From Streptomyces sp. NRRL S-244 (lineage in GTDB: Bacteria; Actinomycetota; Actinomycetes; Streptomycetales; Streptomycetaceae), in the NCBI RefSeq assembly GCF_000717915.1, contig NZ_JOCX01000004.1, forward strand, positions 124,001-188,000: a stretch of DNA of 64,000 bases, given 5' to 3'. A program made the translations under genes and the position numbers. Positions 8,866 through 17,494 of the stretch are shown one piece after another. Numbering within the stretch: the first letter of the stretch is position 1; each line of letters opens with the position of its first letter. The notes beneath the pieces were generated by a model, which was given only the letters and a program-made list of their open reading frames with translations, was not told the DNA's origin and made no database searches.

Positions 8866-9660
8866 ATGGCGTTTGGCAGTCGTGCCGCCGGTAAGCACCG
8901 TGGTTCCAGTCGTCTGAGCCGCAAGACCGCCGGTTACGCCGGCATAGCCGCCCTCGCCACCACGGGTGTCGTCGGCTCCCTCGCAGGCCCGGCGTTCGCC
9001 GCGTCGGACAAGGCCCCCTCCATGGAGGACACCGGCCTGAACGCCGTCGTGACGGCCGAGGACCTCCCGGGCCAGATCGAGGCCCAGGCCGACGCCCAGG
9101 AGCACGCGGCCGAGGCCGCGGCCCTCAAGGCGAAGGCGGAGGCCGACGCGAAGGCGCGCGCCGCCGAGGCCAAGCAGAAGGCCGAGGAGAAGGCGAAGGC
9201 CGAGCGCGACGCCGCCGAGCGCGCCGCCCGCGAGGAGGAGCGCAAGCGCCTCAACACCTTCGTCGCCCCCGTCGACGAGTCCTACATCAGCACCCAGTGG
9301 CACGCGGGCGGCGGCATGTGGTCCTCCGGCAGCCACACCGGCATCGACTTCCACGCGGCCTCCGGCACCACGGTGCACGCGGTCGGCCTCGGCACCGTGG
9401 TCGAGGCGGGCTGGGGCGGCGCGTACGGCAACAACGTCGTCATCAAGCACGCCGACGGCACGTACACGCAGTACGGCCACATGTCCTCGCTGAGCGTCTC
9501 CGTCGGCGACCAGGTCACCGCCGGCCAGCAGATCGGCCTGTCGGGCTCCACCGGCAACTCCAGCGGCCCGCACCTGCACTTCGAGGCCCGTACCGGTGCC
9601 CAGTACGGCTCGGACATCGACCCGGTCGCGTACCTGCGCCAGCACGGCGTCAACGTCTGA
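8866..9660 (+). CDS. Secreted M23-family peptidoglycan endopeptidase
   Basis: A 264-residue LytM/lysostaphin-type peptidase that would cut peptidoglycan cross-bridges outside the cell. A basic N terminus and hydrophobic core form a signal peptide, with likely cleavage after AFA at residues 43-45. Residues about 77-131 are an Ala/Lys/Glu-rich coiled coil, followed by the M23 domain with zinc ligands HTGID and HLHFE and the conserved GHM segment. The start ATG is fixed by the riboswitch-linked ribosome binding site. Control by c-di-AMP through the upstream riboswitch links cell-wall cleavage to the osmotic and growth signal. A perfect terminator follows the stop codon. Confidence 0.95.
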   Translation: MAFGSRAAGKHRGSSRLSRKTAGYAGIAALATTGVVGSLAGPAFAASDKAPSMEDTGLNAVVTAEDLPGQIEAQADAQEHAAEAAALKAKAEADAKARAAEAKQKAEEKAKAERDAAERAAREEERKRLNTFVAPVDESYISTQWHAGGGMWSSGSHTGIDFHAASGTTVHAVGLGTVVEAGWGGAYGNNVVIKHADGTYTQYGHMSSLSVSVGDQVTAGQQIGLSGSTGNSSGPHLHFEARTGAQYGSDIDPVAYLRQHGVNV

Positions 9661-9676
9661 CCCGCAGCACTTCCAC

Positions 9677-9709
9677 CGAAGGCCCCGGCTCCCCGAGCCG
9701 GGGCCTTCG
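9677..9709 (+). terminator. Terminator after the M23 peptidase gene
   Basis: A perfect 14-bp stem (9677-9690 with 9696-9709) around a 5-nt loop, 16 bases past the stop codon. Confidence 0.88.
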
Positions 9710-9817
9710 TGTTGGCTGTAAGTATCTGCCATTCCCGTCCGCGCTCGGAATTTATCGCCCGGTGCAATAGAGTTCCGGTACGGCAGTCGGCAATCGGAAA
9801 TAGGCGGAGGTCCGGAC

Positions 9818-10483
9818 TTGCGTATTCCTGCGCACGCGGTATGCACCGCAATCCGCGAAGACATCGTCTCCGGGGTCTTCGAACCGGGCGCCCGGCTGAC
9901 GGAGGAACTGCTGGCCCGCCGGTACGGGGTCTCCCGCGTCCCCGTCCGCGAGGCGCTGCGGACCCTGGAGTCCGAGGGCTTCGTCACCACCCGGCGGCAC
10001 GCGGGAGCCTGCGTGGCCGAGCCCACCGAGCAGGAGGCGGCCGACCTCCTGGAACTGCGGCTGCTGCTGGAGCCGCTGGCGGCCGCGCGCGCCGCCCGGC
10101 GGCGTACCGAGGGCCACCTCAAGGTGCTGCGCGGGCTGGTCAGGCTGGGCCAGGAGCGGGCCAGGCGGGGCCAGGGGGAGGACCTGCGGTCCCTGGGTGG
10201 CTGGTTCCACGAGACCCTCGCCCAGGCCTCCGGCAGTCCCGGGCTGATCGTGCTGCTCACGCAGATGCGGCACAAGGTGGCCTGGATGTACGCCGTGGAG
10301 GCGCCGGCCCGGCCGGCGGACTCCTGGGCGGAGCACGGCGCGATCGTGGACGCGGTCGCCCGGGGTGACGCCGAGCGGGCCCGGGCGCTGACCGCGATCC
10401 ACGCGGACCGCGCGGCCGGGGCGCACCGGCTGCGGGTGAGGACTTCGCAACATGCCGTAAACACGGCGAGCGGTCCGTATTAA
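9818..10483 (+). CDS. GntR-family transcriptional regulator, FadR/FCD subfamily
   Basis: A 221-residue regulator starting at TTG, 7 bases after a good ribosome binding site (ggcggagg). The N-terminal winged helix shows the GntR signature (IREDIVSGVFEPGARLTEELLARRYGVSRVPVREALR), followed by the wing (GFVTTRRHAGACVAEP). The C-terminal alpha-helical FCD ligand-binding domain keeps the WFHETLAQASGSP and the EHGAIVDAVARGDAERA segments; the His residues in these are the usual metal or carboxylate ligands. It probably responds to an organic acid. The neighbouring HPr gene points to carbon metabolism, but the target and ligand are not visible. Confidence 0.9.
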   Translation: MRIPAHAVCTAIREDIVSGVFEPGARLTEELLARRYGVSRVPVREALRTLESEGFVTTRRHAGACVAEPTEQEAADLLELRLLLEPLAAARAARRRTEGHLKVLRGLVRLGQERARRGQGEDLRSLGGWFHETLAQASGSPGLIVLLTQMRHKVAWMYAVEAPARPADSWAEHGAIVDAVARGDAERARALTAIHADRAAGAHRLRVRTSQHAVNTASGPY

Positions 10484-10602
10484 CAAAAGCGGCGTATTAA
10501 AGAGTGAGGGCTGCGGCTGAATTCGCACCGCATACGTTGGATGCGCTCGCGTCCTGCGTGCATGCGATGAATTCCCGAAAAGGCTCGCACGGCTTCGGCG
10601 GA

Positions 10603-10653
10603 ACGAAGAAGCCGCGGCCACCGGAATACCGGTGGTGGCCGCGGCTTCTTCGT
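10603..10653 (-). terminator. Terminator downstream of ptsH, possibly bidirectional
   Basis: A 20-bp near-perfect inverted repeat (10603-10622 with 10634-10653) with an 11-nt loop, lying between the convergent GntR and HPr genes and 24 bases past the HPr stop codon. Confidence 0.85.
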
Positions 10654-10676
10654 GTGCCCGGGGTGAACCCGAAGGG

Positions 10677-10958
10677 TCAGACGGTCTCGGGGAGCTCGTC
10701 GAGGCCCTCGGCGACCAGCTTCGCGAGGCGGTCCAGCGCCGCCTCGGCGCCCTCGGCGTCGGACGCGAGGATGATCTCCTCGCCGCCCTGCGCACCCAGG
10801 CCCAGCACCGCGAGCATGGACGCGGCGTTGACGGGGTTCCCGTCGGCCTTCGCGATGGTCACCGGGACGCCGGAAGCGGTCGTCGCGCGGACGAAGATCG
10901 AGGCGGGACGAGCGTGCAGGCCCTCGGCCCAGCCGACGTTGACGCGGCGCTCTGCCAT
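10677..10958 (-). CDS. ptsH: Phosphocarrier protein HPr of the sugar phosphotransferase system
   Basis: A 93-residue HPr that passes phosphate from PEP-dependent enzyme I to sugar-specific IIA domains. The active-site His15 sits in GLHARPAS, and Ser47 lies in the region equivalent to the regulatory Ser46 of Firmicutes HPr (NPVNAASMLAVLGLG). Length and motif spacing are standard. The upstream region holds a DasR-type operator (10982-10997), consistent with GlcNAc-dependent control of general PTS genes in Streptomyces. Enzyme I and IIA are not in this window. Confidence 0.96.
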   Translation of the reverse strand: MAERRVNVGWAEGLHARPASIFVRATTASGVPVTIAKADGNPVNAASMLAVLGLGAQGGEEIILASDAEGAEAALDRLAKLVAEGLDELPETV

Positions 10959-10981
10959 GGTGATGCCCTTCAGGTTCTTAC

Positions 10982-10997
10982 GGTTGTCTAGACCAGT
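10982..10997 (-). promoter_or_regulatory. DasR operator (dre-like site) upstream of ptsH
   Basis: Read on the minus strand the site is ACTGGTCTAGACAACC, 14 of 16 matches to the dre consensus ACTGGTCTAGACCACT as I recall it. It lies 24 bases upstream of the ptsH start codon. DasR, a GntR regulator that responds to glucosamine-6-phosphate, is known to control pts genes in Streptomyces coelicolor. Confidence 0.8.
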
Positions 10998-11142
10998 CTC
11001 TCACGACGCCCCTCATGCTCCGACCGACCTTCGGCCCGGATCCACCGCCGTTCGACCCACCCCAGCTTGCCCTGGTTTGCCCATGCCTGCCGCGTGCGCC
11101 GCGCAGGAGCTATTCGGCCAGTCCTGGCCTTAAGATCGCCGC

Positions 11143-13920
11143 ATGACCACCGCGTCGGACCCCTCGTACCCGGCCCACTGGGAAGCGGACGTCGTCCTGC
11201 GCGACGGCGGCACCGCCCGGATCAGGCCGATCACCACGGAGGACGCGGGCCGGCTGGTCAGCTTCTACGAGCAGGTCTCCGACGAGTCGAAGTACTACCG
11301 CTTCTTCGCGCCCTACCCGCGGCTCTCCGCCCGTGACGTGCACCGGTTCACCCACCACGACTACGTGGACCGGGTCGGCCTCGCGGCGACCATCGGCGAG
11401 GAGTTCATCGGTACCGTCCGCTACGACCGGATCGGCCCCGACGGCCGGCCCGCCTCCGCCCCCGCCGACGAGGCCGAGGTCGCCTTCCTCGTCCAGGACG
11501 CCCACCAGGGCCGCGGGGTCGCCTCCGCACTCCTCGAACACATCGGCGCGGTCGCCCGCGAGCGGGGCATCCGCCGGTTCGCGGCCGAGGTGCTGCCCGC
11601 CAACAACAAGATGATCAAGGTGTTCAAGGACGCCGGGTACGAGCAGAAGCGCAGCTTCGAGGAAGGCTCCGTCCACCTCACCCTCGACCTCGAACCCACC
11701 GCCGAGTCCCTGGCCGTGCAGCGCGCCCGCGAGCAGCGCGCCGAGGCCCGCTCCGTGCAGCGGCTGCTGGCCCCCCGCTCCGTGGCCGTCATCGGAGTCA
11801 GCCGCTCCGGCGGGGGCGTCGGCGCGGCGGCCCTGCGGAACCTGCGCGACAGCGGCTTCCGCGGCCACCTCTACGCCGTGAACGAGGCCGTCACCACCGA
11901 TCTGCTGGACGGCGTACGGGCCTACCGCGCACTCGGCGCCGTCGACGCCCCCGTCGACCTCGCGGTGATCGCGGTCCCCGCCGGGCGGGTCCCCGAAGCC
12001 GTGGCCGCCTGCGGCGAACACGGGGTGCAGGGGCTCGTGGTGCTCTCCGCCGGGTACGGGGAGAGCGGCGCGGCCGGGCTCGACCGGCAGCGCGAACTGG
12101 TGCGCCAGGTGCGCTCGTACGGGATGCGGCTCATCGGGCCGAACGCGTACGGCGTGATCAACACCGCCCCCGAGGTCGGGCTCAACGCCTCCCTGACCCC
12201 GGCGCCCGCCCCGATCCGGGGCCGCATCGGGCTGTTCACCCAGTCCGGGGCGATCGGCATCTCGCTGCTGTCCGCGCTGCTGCGGCGGGGCGAGGGGCTG
12301 TCGTCCTTCGTCTCGGCGGGCAACCGGGCGGACGTCTCCGGGAACGACATCCTCCAGTACTGGTACGAGGACGAGGCCACCGACGTCGCGCTGATGTACC
12401 TCGAAACCCTCGGCAACCCGCGGAAGTTCACCCGGCTCGCGCGGCGGACGGCCGCCGTGAAGCCGGTGGTCGTCGCCAGGGGCGGCCGCCACACCCCGGC
12501 GGGGCACGTGGTCCCCGGGACCAGGCTGCCGGACGCCACGGTCTCGGCCCTGCTGCGGCAGGCGGGGGTGATCCGGGTCGACACGGTGACGGAGCTGGTG
12601 GACGTCGGGCTGCTGCTGGCCTCGCAGCCGCTGCCGGCCGGGCCGCGCGTGGCGATCCTCGGGAACTCGGAGTCGCTCGGCGTCCTCACGTACGACGCCT
12701 GCCTCACCCAGGGGCTGCAGCCCGGGGCCCCGCAGGACCTGACGACGGCGGCGACGCCGGAGGACTTCCGGGCGGCGCTGGGCACGGCGCTGGGCTCCGC
12801 CGAGAACGACGCGGTGATCGTCACCGTCATCCCGTGGGTGAACGAGCAGGAGCCGCAGGACGACCTGGCCGAGGCCCTGCGGGACGCGGTGGCCGCGCAC
12901 CCCGGCAAGCCGGTGGCGGTGGTCCACGTGGAACTGGCCGAACTCGTCGACGCCCTGTCCCCGGCGGGGCTGGGCGCGGCGCCCGCGATGGGGGCACTGT
13001 CCCCGCGCCCCCGCCCCACGGACGAGGACGAGGGCGGATTCATCGGACCGGAGGTACGGATTCCGGCGTATCCGGCCGCCGAGCGGGCCGTACGGGCCGT
13101 CGCCGAGGCCGTCCGGTACGGACAGTGGCGGCGGGCCAACGCCGACGCCGGGCAGGTCCCCGAGTACGAGGACATCGACGAGGCCGCGGCCGCCGCCCGG
13201 CTCGCCGACCTCCTGGCCGATGTCGGCGACGGCGTGCTCACCCTCACCGAGCCCGACGCCGCCGCACTGCTCGCCCACTACGGGATCCGGGTGCTCCCCA
13301 CCCTTCCGGCGCCCAGCGCCGACGCCGCGGTCCGGGCCGCCCGGAGCCTGGGCTACCCGGTCGCCCTCAAGACCACCGCCCCGCACCTGCGCCACCGCGC
13401 GGACCTCGGCGGCGTACGCCTCGACCTCGGAGGCGAGGCCGACCTGCGCCGCTCGTACGAGGAGCTCACCGACCTCCTCGGCACCCCCGGCGAGCTGCTC
13501 CCCGTCGTCCAGGCGATGGTGCCCCGCGGGGTCGACACCGTCGTGCGGTCCGTGATCGACCCCGCCGCCGGCGCCGTCCTCTCCTTCGGGCTCGCCGGCG
13601 TCGCCTCCGAACTGCTCGGCGACACCGCCCACCGCCTCGTCCCCGCCACCGACCGGGACGCCGCCGGGCTGATCCGGTCCATCCGGACCGCACCCCTCCT
13701 CTTCGGCTGGCGCGGCAGCGACCCCGTGGACACCCCCGCTCTCGAAGAGCTCCTGCTGCGGCTGTCCCGGCTCGTCGACGACCACCCCGAAGTGGTGGGC
13801 GTCACGCTCGAACCCGTCGTCGTCGCCACCGAGGGCCTCTCCGTGCTCAGCGCCGCCGTCCGCGTGGCCCACCCGCCGGCCCGCACCGATCTCGGTCCCC
13901 GGACGCTCCCCAGCTACTGA
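11143..13920 (+). CDS. GNAT acetyltransferase fused to ADP-forming acyl-CoA synthetase-like domains (protein lysine acetyltransferase, Pat type)
   Basis: A 925-residue two-part protein. Residues about 20-190 are a GNAT domain with the acetyl-CoA binding loop in DAHQGRGVASALLEH. From about residue 205 it continues as an NDP-forming acyl-CoA synthetase: CoA-binding domain (RSVAVIGVSRSGGGVG), the succinyl-CoA-ligase-like segment GLFTQSGAIGISLL, and a C-terminal ATP-grasp region from about residue 690 (YPVALKTTAPHLRHRADLGGV). This layout, with GNAT at the N terminus, matches the Streptomyces PatA-type enzymes that acetylate and silence acetyl-CoA synthetase. The synthetase part is usually non-catalytic and regulatory. 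It stands alone between ptsH and the DUF5998 gene. Confidence 0.87.
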   Translation: MTTASDPSYPAHWEADVVLRDGGTARIRPITTEDAGRLVSFYEQVSDESKYYRFFAPYPRLSARDVHRFTHHDYVDRVGLAATIGEEFIGTVRYDRIGPDGRPASAPADEAEVAFLVQDAHQGRGVASALLEHIGAVARERGIRRFAAEVLPANNKMIKVFKDAGYEQKRSFEEGSVHLTLDLEPTAESLAVQRAREQRAEARSVQRLLAPRSVAVIGVSRSGGGVGAAALRNLRDSGFRGHLYAVNEAVTTDLLDGVRAYRALGAVDAPVDLAVIAVPAGRVPEAVAACGEHGVQGLVVLSAGYGESGAAGLDRQRELVRQVRSYGMRLIGPNAYGVINTAPEVGLNASLTPAPAPIRGRIGLFTQSGAIGISLLSALLRRGEGLSSFVSAGNRADVSGNDILQYWYEDEATDVALMYLETLGNPRKFTRLARRTAAVKPVVVARGGRHTPAGHVVPGTRLPDATVSALLRQAGVIRVDTVTELVDVGLLLASQPLPAGPRVAILGNSESLGVLTYDACLTQGLQPGAPQDLTTAATPEDFRAALGTALGSAENDAVIVTVIPWVNEQEPQDDLAEALRDAVAAHPGKPVAVVHVELAELVDALSPAGLGAAPAMGALSPRPRPTDEDEGGFIGPEVRIPAYPAAERAVRAVAEAVRYGQWRRANADAGQVPEYEDIDEAAAAARLADLLADVGDGVLTLTEPDAAALLAHYGIRVLPTLPAPSADAAVRAARSLGYPVALKTTAPHLRHRADLGGVRLDLGGEADLRRSYEELTDLLGTPGELLPVVQAMVPRGVDTVVRSVIDPAAGAVLSFGLAGVASELLGDTAHRLVPATDRDAAGLIRSIRTAPLLFGWRGSDPVDTPALEELLLRLSRLVDDHPEVVGVTLEPVVVATEGLSVLSAAVRVAHPPARTDLGPRTLPSY

Positions 13921-13964
13921 CCGGCCCGGCAACCTCGGGAGCAACCTCGGGAAGACGCGACCTT

Positions 13965-13981
13965 GGGCGCCCGGGGCGCCC
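13965..13981 (+). terminator. Possible weak terminator after the acetyltransferase gene
   Basis: A 7-bp GC-only stem (13965-13971 with 13975-13981) with a 3-nt loop between the two genes, without a T-tract. Two 12-bp direct repeats (aacctcgggagc type) lie just before it. Confidence 0.35.
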
Positions 13982-14005
13982 CGTACGGGCCTTAGGATGG
14001 ACCTC

Positions 14006-14602
14006 ATGGCGAAATCCGGTACGACGACCCAGGGGCTGCGCACGGCGATCGAGCGCAGCGGCTACTACCCGGCCCTCGTGGCCGAGGCCGTGGAGGCCGC
14101 GGTGGGCGGCGAGCCGGTCTCGTCGTACCTGGTCCACCAGGAGACGACCTTCGACTCCAACGAGGTGCGCCGGCACGTCACCGTCCTGGTCCTGACCGGC
14201 AACCGCTTCATCGTGAGCCACACCGACGAGCAGGCCGCCGACGCCGGGTCCCCGTCCCCGTACGCGACCACCTCCACCGAGTCCGTCAAGATCGGCGCCA
14301 TCTCCTCCGTGGTGCTCAGCCGCGTCGTCGCCAACCCCGAGTCGTACACCCCCGGCACCCTGCCCCGCGAGGTCGTCCTGACCATCGGCTGGGGCGCGGT
14401 CTCCCGGATCGACCTGGAGCCCGCCGCCTGCGGCGACCCGAACTGCGACTCCGACCACGGCTACACCGGCAACTCCACCGCCGACGACCTCAGCCTGCGC
14501 GTCAGCGAGGCGGGCGACGGCCCGGAGGCGGTCCGCCAGACCCTCGTCTTCGCGCAGGCACTCTCCGAAGCGACAGCGGCGACTTCCGCCTCCGCCCGCT
14601 GA
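14006..14602 (+). CDS. DUF5998 family protein
   Basis: A conserved actinobacterial protein of 198 residues with no known function. The start at 14006 (MAKSGTT) is preferred over the ATG at 13997 because an aggatgg ribosome binding site lies just ahead of it. Visible features are a mixed alpha/beta body (VTVLVLTGNRFIVSHTDEQ; VSRIDLEPAACGDPNCDSDHGY) with a CGDPNC pair of cysteines and nearby Asp/His that could bind metal, which is inference. Its stop codon overlaps the start of the downstream phosphodiesterase by one base (TGATG), so the two are probably co-translated. Confidence 0.85.
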   Translation: MAKSGTTTQGLRTAIERSGYYPALVAEAVEAAVGGEPVSSYLVHQETTFDSNEVRRHVTVLVLTGNRFIVSHTDEQAADAGSPSPYATTSTESVKIGAISSVVLSRVVANPESYTPGTLPREVVLTIGWGAVSRIDLEPAACGDPNCDSDHGYTGNSTADDLSLRVSEAGDGPEAVRQTLVFAQALSEATAATSASAR

Positions 14603-15804
14603 TGTCCTACTCCGCACCGTCGAACTGGGACGAGCCGGAGCTGCTGGACCTCACCGGCGCCCCCGTCCCGGAGTACGGCACCGGCTCGCTCGCCGACCTG
14701 CTGCCGACCCTCGTGGCCGGCCAGGGCGTCCCCGGGTTCACCGCCGCGATCCCCGAGCTCACCCCGGCCGACCGGAACTGCGTGTTCCTGGTCGACGGCA
14801 TGGGCTGGGAGCAGATCAAGGCCCACCCGGACGAGGCCCCGTACCTGACCTCCCTCCTGGGCAGCTCGCGCGGCGGCACCGGCCGCCCGATCACCGCGGG
14901 CTTCCCGGCGACCACCGCCACCTCGCTGGCCTCCGTCGGCACCGGCCTGCCGCCCGCCCGGCACGGCCTGCCCGGCTACACCGTGCGCAACCCGGCCACC
15001 GGCGAGCTGATGAACCAGCTCCGCTGGCACCCCTGGACCCCGCCGAAGCCCTGGCAGCCGTACCCGACCGTCTTCCAGCAGGCCGACAAGGCGGGGGTGG
15101 CGACGGCGCAGGTGTCCTCGCCCGCCTTCCAGACCACCCCGCTCACCAAGGTCGCGCTGAGCGGCGGCACCTTCCTCGGCCGGATGACCGGCGAGGAGCG
15201 GATGGACCTCGCGGCCGAGCGGCTCGCGGCCGGCGACCGCTCCCTCGTGTACACGTACTACAGCGAGCTCGACGGGGCCGGCCACCGGCACGGCGTGAAC
15301 TCCGACGCCTGGCGCGGCCAGCTGATGTACGTCGACCGGCTGGTGCAGCGGCTCGCCGAACAACTCCCGCCGCGCACCGCGCTGTACGTGACCGCCGACC
15401 ACGGCATGGTGGACGTCCCCTTCGACGAGGACTCCCGGATCGACTACGACGAGGACTGGGAGCTGGGCGCGGGCGTGGCCCTGCTCGGCGGCGAGGGCCG
15501 GGCCCGGCACGTGTACGCCGTACCGGGCGCCGAGGCCGATGTCCTGACCGTGTGGCGCGAGGTGCTGGGCGACCGGTTCTGGATCGCGAGCCGCGAAGAG
15601 GCCCTGGAGCTGGGCTGGTTCGGGCCGCCGGGGGAGTGCGACGAGCGCGTGCTCGGCCGGATCGGCGACGTGGTCGCCGCCGCGTATACCGATGCCGCGA
15701 TCACCGCGTCCGTGAACGAGCCCAACGAATCGGCGCTCGCCGGAATGCACGGCTCCATGACCGCGGCCGAGCAGCTGGTCCCGCTGCTCGAAATCCGCAC
15801 CTGA
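14602..15804 (+). CDS. Alkaline-phosphatase-superfamily nucleotide pyrophosphatase/phosphodiesterase
   Basis: A 400-residue enzyme of the type I phosphodiesterase/NPP family. Metal and nucleophile residues can be seen in order: Asp in VFLVDGMG, the Thr nucleophile in TTATSLASVGTG, Asp/His in ELDGAGHRHG, the DH pair in VTADHGMVD, and the final His in GMHGSMT. Such enzymes hydrolyse phosphodiester or pyrophosphate bonds with two metal ions, commonly zinc. No signal peptide is seen, so it is probably cytoplasmic. It is translationally coupled to the DUF5998 gene and followed after 63 bases by the thymidine kinase gene, which suggests a nucleotide-related role, as an inference. Confidence 0.9.
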   Translation: MSYSAPSNWDEPELLDLTGAPVPEYGTGSLADLLPTLVAGQGVPGFTAAIPELTPADRNCVFLVDGMGWEQIKAHPDEAPYLTSLLGSSRGGTGRPITAGFPATTATSLASVGTGLPPARHGLPGYTVRNPATGELMNQLRWHPWTPPKPWQPYPTVFQQADKAGVATAQVSSPAFQTTPLTKVALSGGTFLGRMTGEERMDLAAERLAAGDRSLVYTYYSELDGAGHRHGVNSDAWRGQLMYVDRLVQRLAEQLPPRTALYVTADHGMVDVPFDEDSRIDYDEDWELGAGVALLGGEGRARHVYAVPGAEADVLTVWREVLGDRFWIASREEALELGWFGPPGECDERVLGRIGDVVAAAYTDAAITASVNEPNESALAGMHGSMTAAEQLVPLLEIRT

Positions 15805-15867
15805 GACCTCCTGCCCCCCCCGTACGCCCCTCCCGCCGACCACGACCCGAAAGGTCCCGTTCCTTCC

Positions 15868-16518
15868 ATGCCTGAATTGGTGTTCTTCTCCGGCACGATG
15901 GACTGCGGGAAAAGTACGTTGGCGCTCCAGATCGGCCACAACCGGTCGGCCCGGGGTCTGCAGGGCGTGATCTTCACGCGCGACGACCGGGCGGGCGAGG
16001 GCAAGCTCTCCTCGCGCCTCGGACTGGTGACCGAAGCCGTCGAGGCGCGCCCGGACATGGACCTGTACGGGTACCTGGTGGGCCAGATGTCGAAGGGCGC
16101 CAAGGTCGACTACGTCATCGTGGACGAGGCGCAGTTCCTCGCCCCCGACCAGATCGACCAGCTGGCGCGCGTCGTGGACGACCTGGACCTGGACGTCTTC
16201 GCCTTCGGCATCACCACCGACTTCCGCACCAAGCTCTTCCCCGGCTCGCAGCGCCTGATCGAGCTGGCGGACCGGATCGAGACCCTCCAGGTGGAGGCGA
16301 TGTGCTGGTGCGGGGCGCGCGCCACGCACAACGCCCGCACGGTGGGCGGCGAGATGGTCGTGGAGGGCGAGCAGGTCGTCGTCGGCGACGTCAACCGGTC
16401 GCCGGAGGAGGTCGGTTACGAGGTGCTGTGCCGCCGCCACCACCGCCGCCGCATGACGAGCGCCGCGGCCCACGCCGGCGCGCTCTCCCCGGACGTCCTC
16501 CCGGTCAACCCGGCCTGA
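15868..16518 (+). CDS. tdk: Thymidine kinase (type II, zinc lasso)
   Basis: A 216-residue kinase that phosphorylates thymidine to dTMP in the salvage pathway. The P-loop is GTMDCGKST near the N terminus, the Walker B is VDEAQF, and the lasso domain holds zinc-binding Cys/His residues (CWCGARATHNAR, then CRRHH near the end). The GGEMVVEGEQVVVGD segment is the substrate loop. Length fits bacterial TK1-type enzymes. It ends 12 bases from the convergent VOC gene. Confidence 0.92.
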   Translation: MPELVFFSGTMDCGKSTLALQIGHNRSARGLQGVIFTRDDRAGEGKLSSRLGLVTEAVEARPDMDLYGYLVGQMSKGAKVDYVIVDEAQFLAPDQIDQLARVVDDLDLDVFAFGITTDFRTKLFPGSQRLIELADRIETLQVEAMCWCGARATHNARTVGGEMVVEGEQVVVGDVNRSPEEVGYEVLCRRHHRRRMTSAAAHAGALSPDVLPVNPA

Positions 16519-16530
16519 ACGCCCCTGCAG

Positions 16531-17328
16531 TCAGCGGCCGTTCGCGGGGCGTGACTCCACGAGCGTGAACACCGCGCCCTCCGTGTCGGTGACCGTGGAC
16601 ACCCTGCCGGTCAGCCCCTCGCGGGGCGGCTGGATGACGCGCCCGCCCAGCCGGTGGACCCGGGCCGCGGCCGTGTCGACGTCCTCCACCTCGAAGTACG
16701 TCATCCAGTGCGGGCCCCGGTCGTGCGGGAGCGAGCGCCCGACCCCGTGCACGGCGGCGACCGGGCGTCCGTCCAGCAGCAGCGTCACGTAGTCGAAGTC
16801 GGAAGTGGCCGTGGCGTGCGTCTCGGCCTCGTGGCCGAAGACGTGCTCGTAGAACTTGCCGACGGTCGACGTGTCCTGCGTGACCAGCTCGGCCCAGACC
16901 GGGGTGCCGGGGACGCCGGACAGCCGGGTCCCGATGTGCTCCTCGGCCTGCCAGATCCCGAAGATCGCCCCCAGCGGGTCGGAGCAGATCGCCACCCGCC
17001 CCTCGCCGCCCGCGTCCAGCGGGCCCACCGCGACCGTGCCGCCGCAGGAGCGGATCGTCTCGGCCGTCGAGTCCGCGTCGTCGGTGGCGAAGTACGTGGT
17101 CCAGGCCACCGGAAGGTGCCGGTCCGGCGGCATCTCGCCGATGCCGGCCACCTCCTGGCCGTCGAGCAGGGCGCGGACGTACGGGCCGAAGGGCTGGGGG
17201 CCGGGCTCGTACTCCCAGCGGAACAGGTCGGTGTAGAAGGCCTCGGTCGTCCCGAGGCCGTGCACCATCAGGCTCGACCAGCACGGCGTGCCGGGCGGGC
17301 GCCGCGTTTCTTCCGGTTCCTCGGTCAT
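16531..17328 (-). CDS. Two-domain VOC (glyoxalase/bleomycin-resistance-like) family protein
   Basis: A 265-residue protein with two vicinal-oxygen-chelate domains in tandem, roughly residues 15-130 (WSSLMVHGLGTTEAFYTDLFRW ... AICSDPLGAIFGIWQ) and 140-260 (WAELVTQDTSTVGKFYEHVFGH ... DTEGAVFTLVE). This is the layout of the actinobacterial 27/30-kDa antigen (CFP30B-like) and hydroxylase-type VOC proteins. Metal-ligand His/Glu positions are only partly kept, so the reaction is unknown. It is divergent from the sulfurtransferase gene. Confidence 0.88.
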   Translation of the reverse strand: MTEEPEETRRPPGTPCWSSLMVHGLGTTEAFYTDLFRWEYEPGPQPFGPYVRALLDGQEVAGIGEMPPDRHLPVAWTTYFATDDADSTAETIRSCGGTVAVGPLDAGGEGRVAICSDPLGAIFGIWQAEEHIGTRLSGVPGTPVWAELVTQDTSTVGKFYEHVFGHEAETHATATSDFDYVTLLLDGRPVAAVHGVGRSLPHDRGPHWMTYFEVEDVDTAAARVHRLGGRVIQPPREGLTGRVSTVTDTEGAVFTLVESRPANGR

Positions 17329-17494
17329 GTCAGCCGTCTCCTCCGTCGTCGCTCATCCCGGACCAGATGCTTCCACTACGACGGGTCCGGCGCGCCTCGA
17401 CCGGCCGGGTTTCGCCGTTGCGGGGAGAGATGACCGAATCGATGCGGCCTGTCGGTGTCGGGCTTGTTACACGGGCTGAGGAGGGGGGAGGAAG

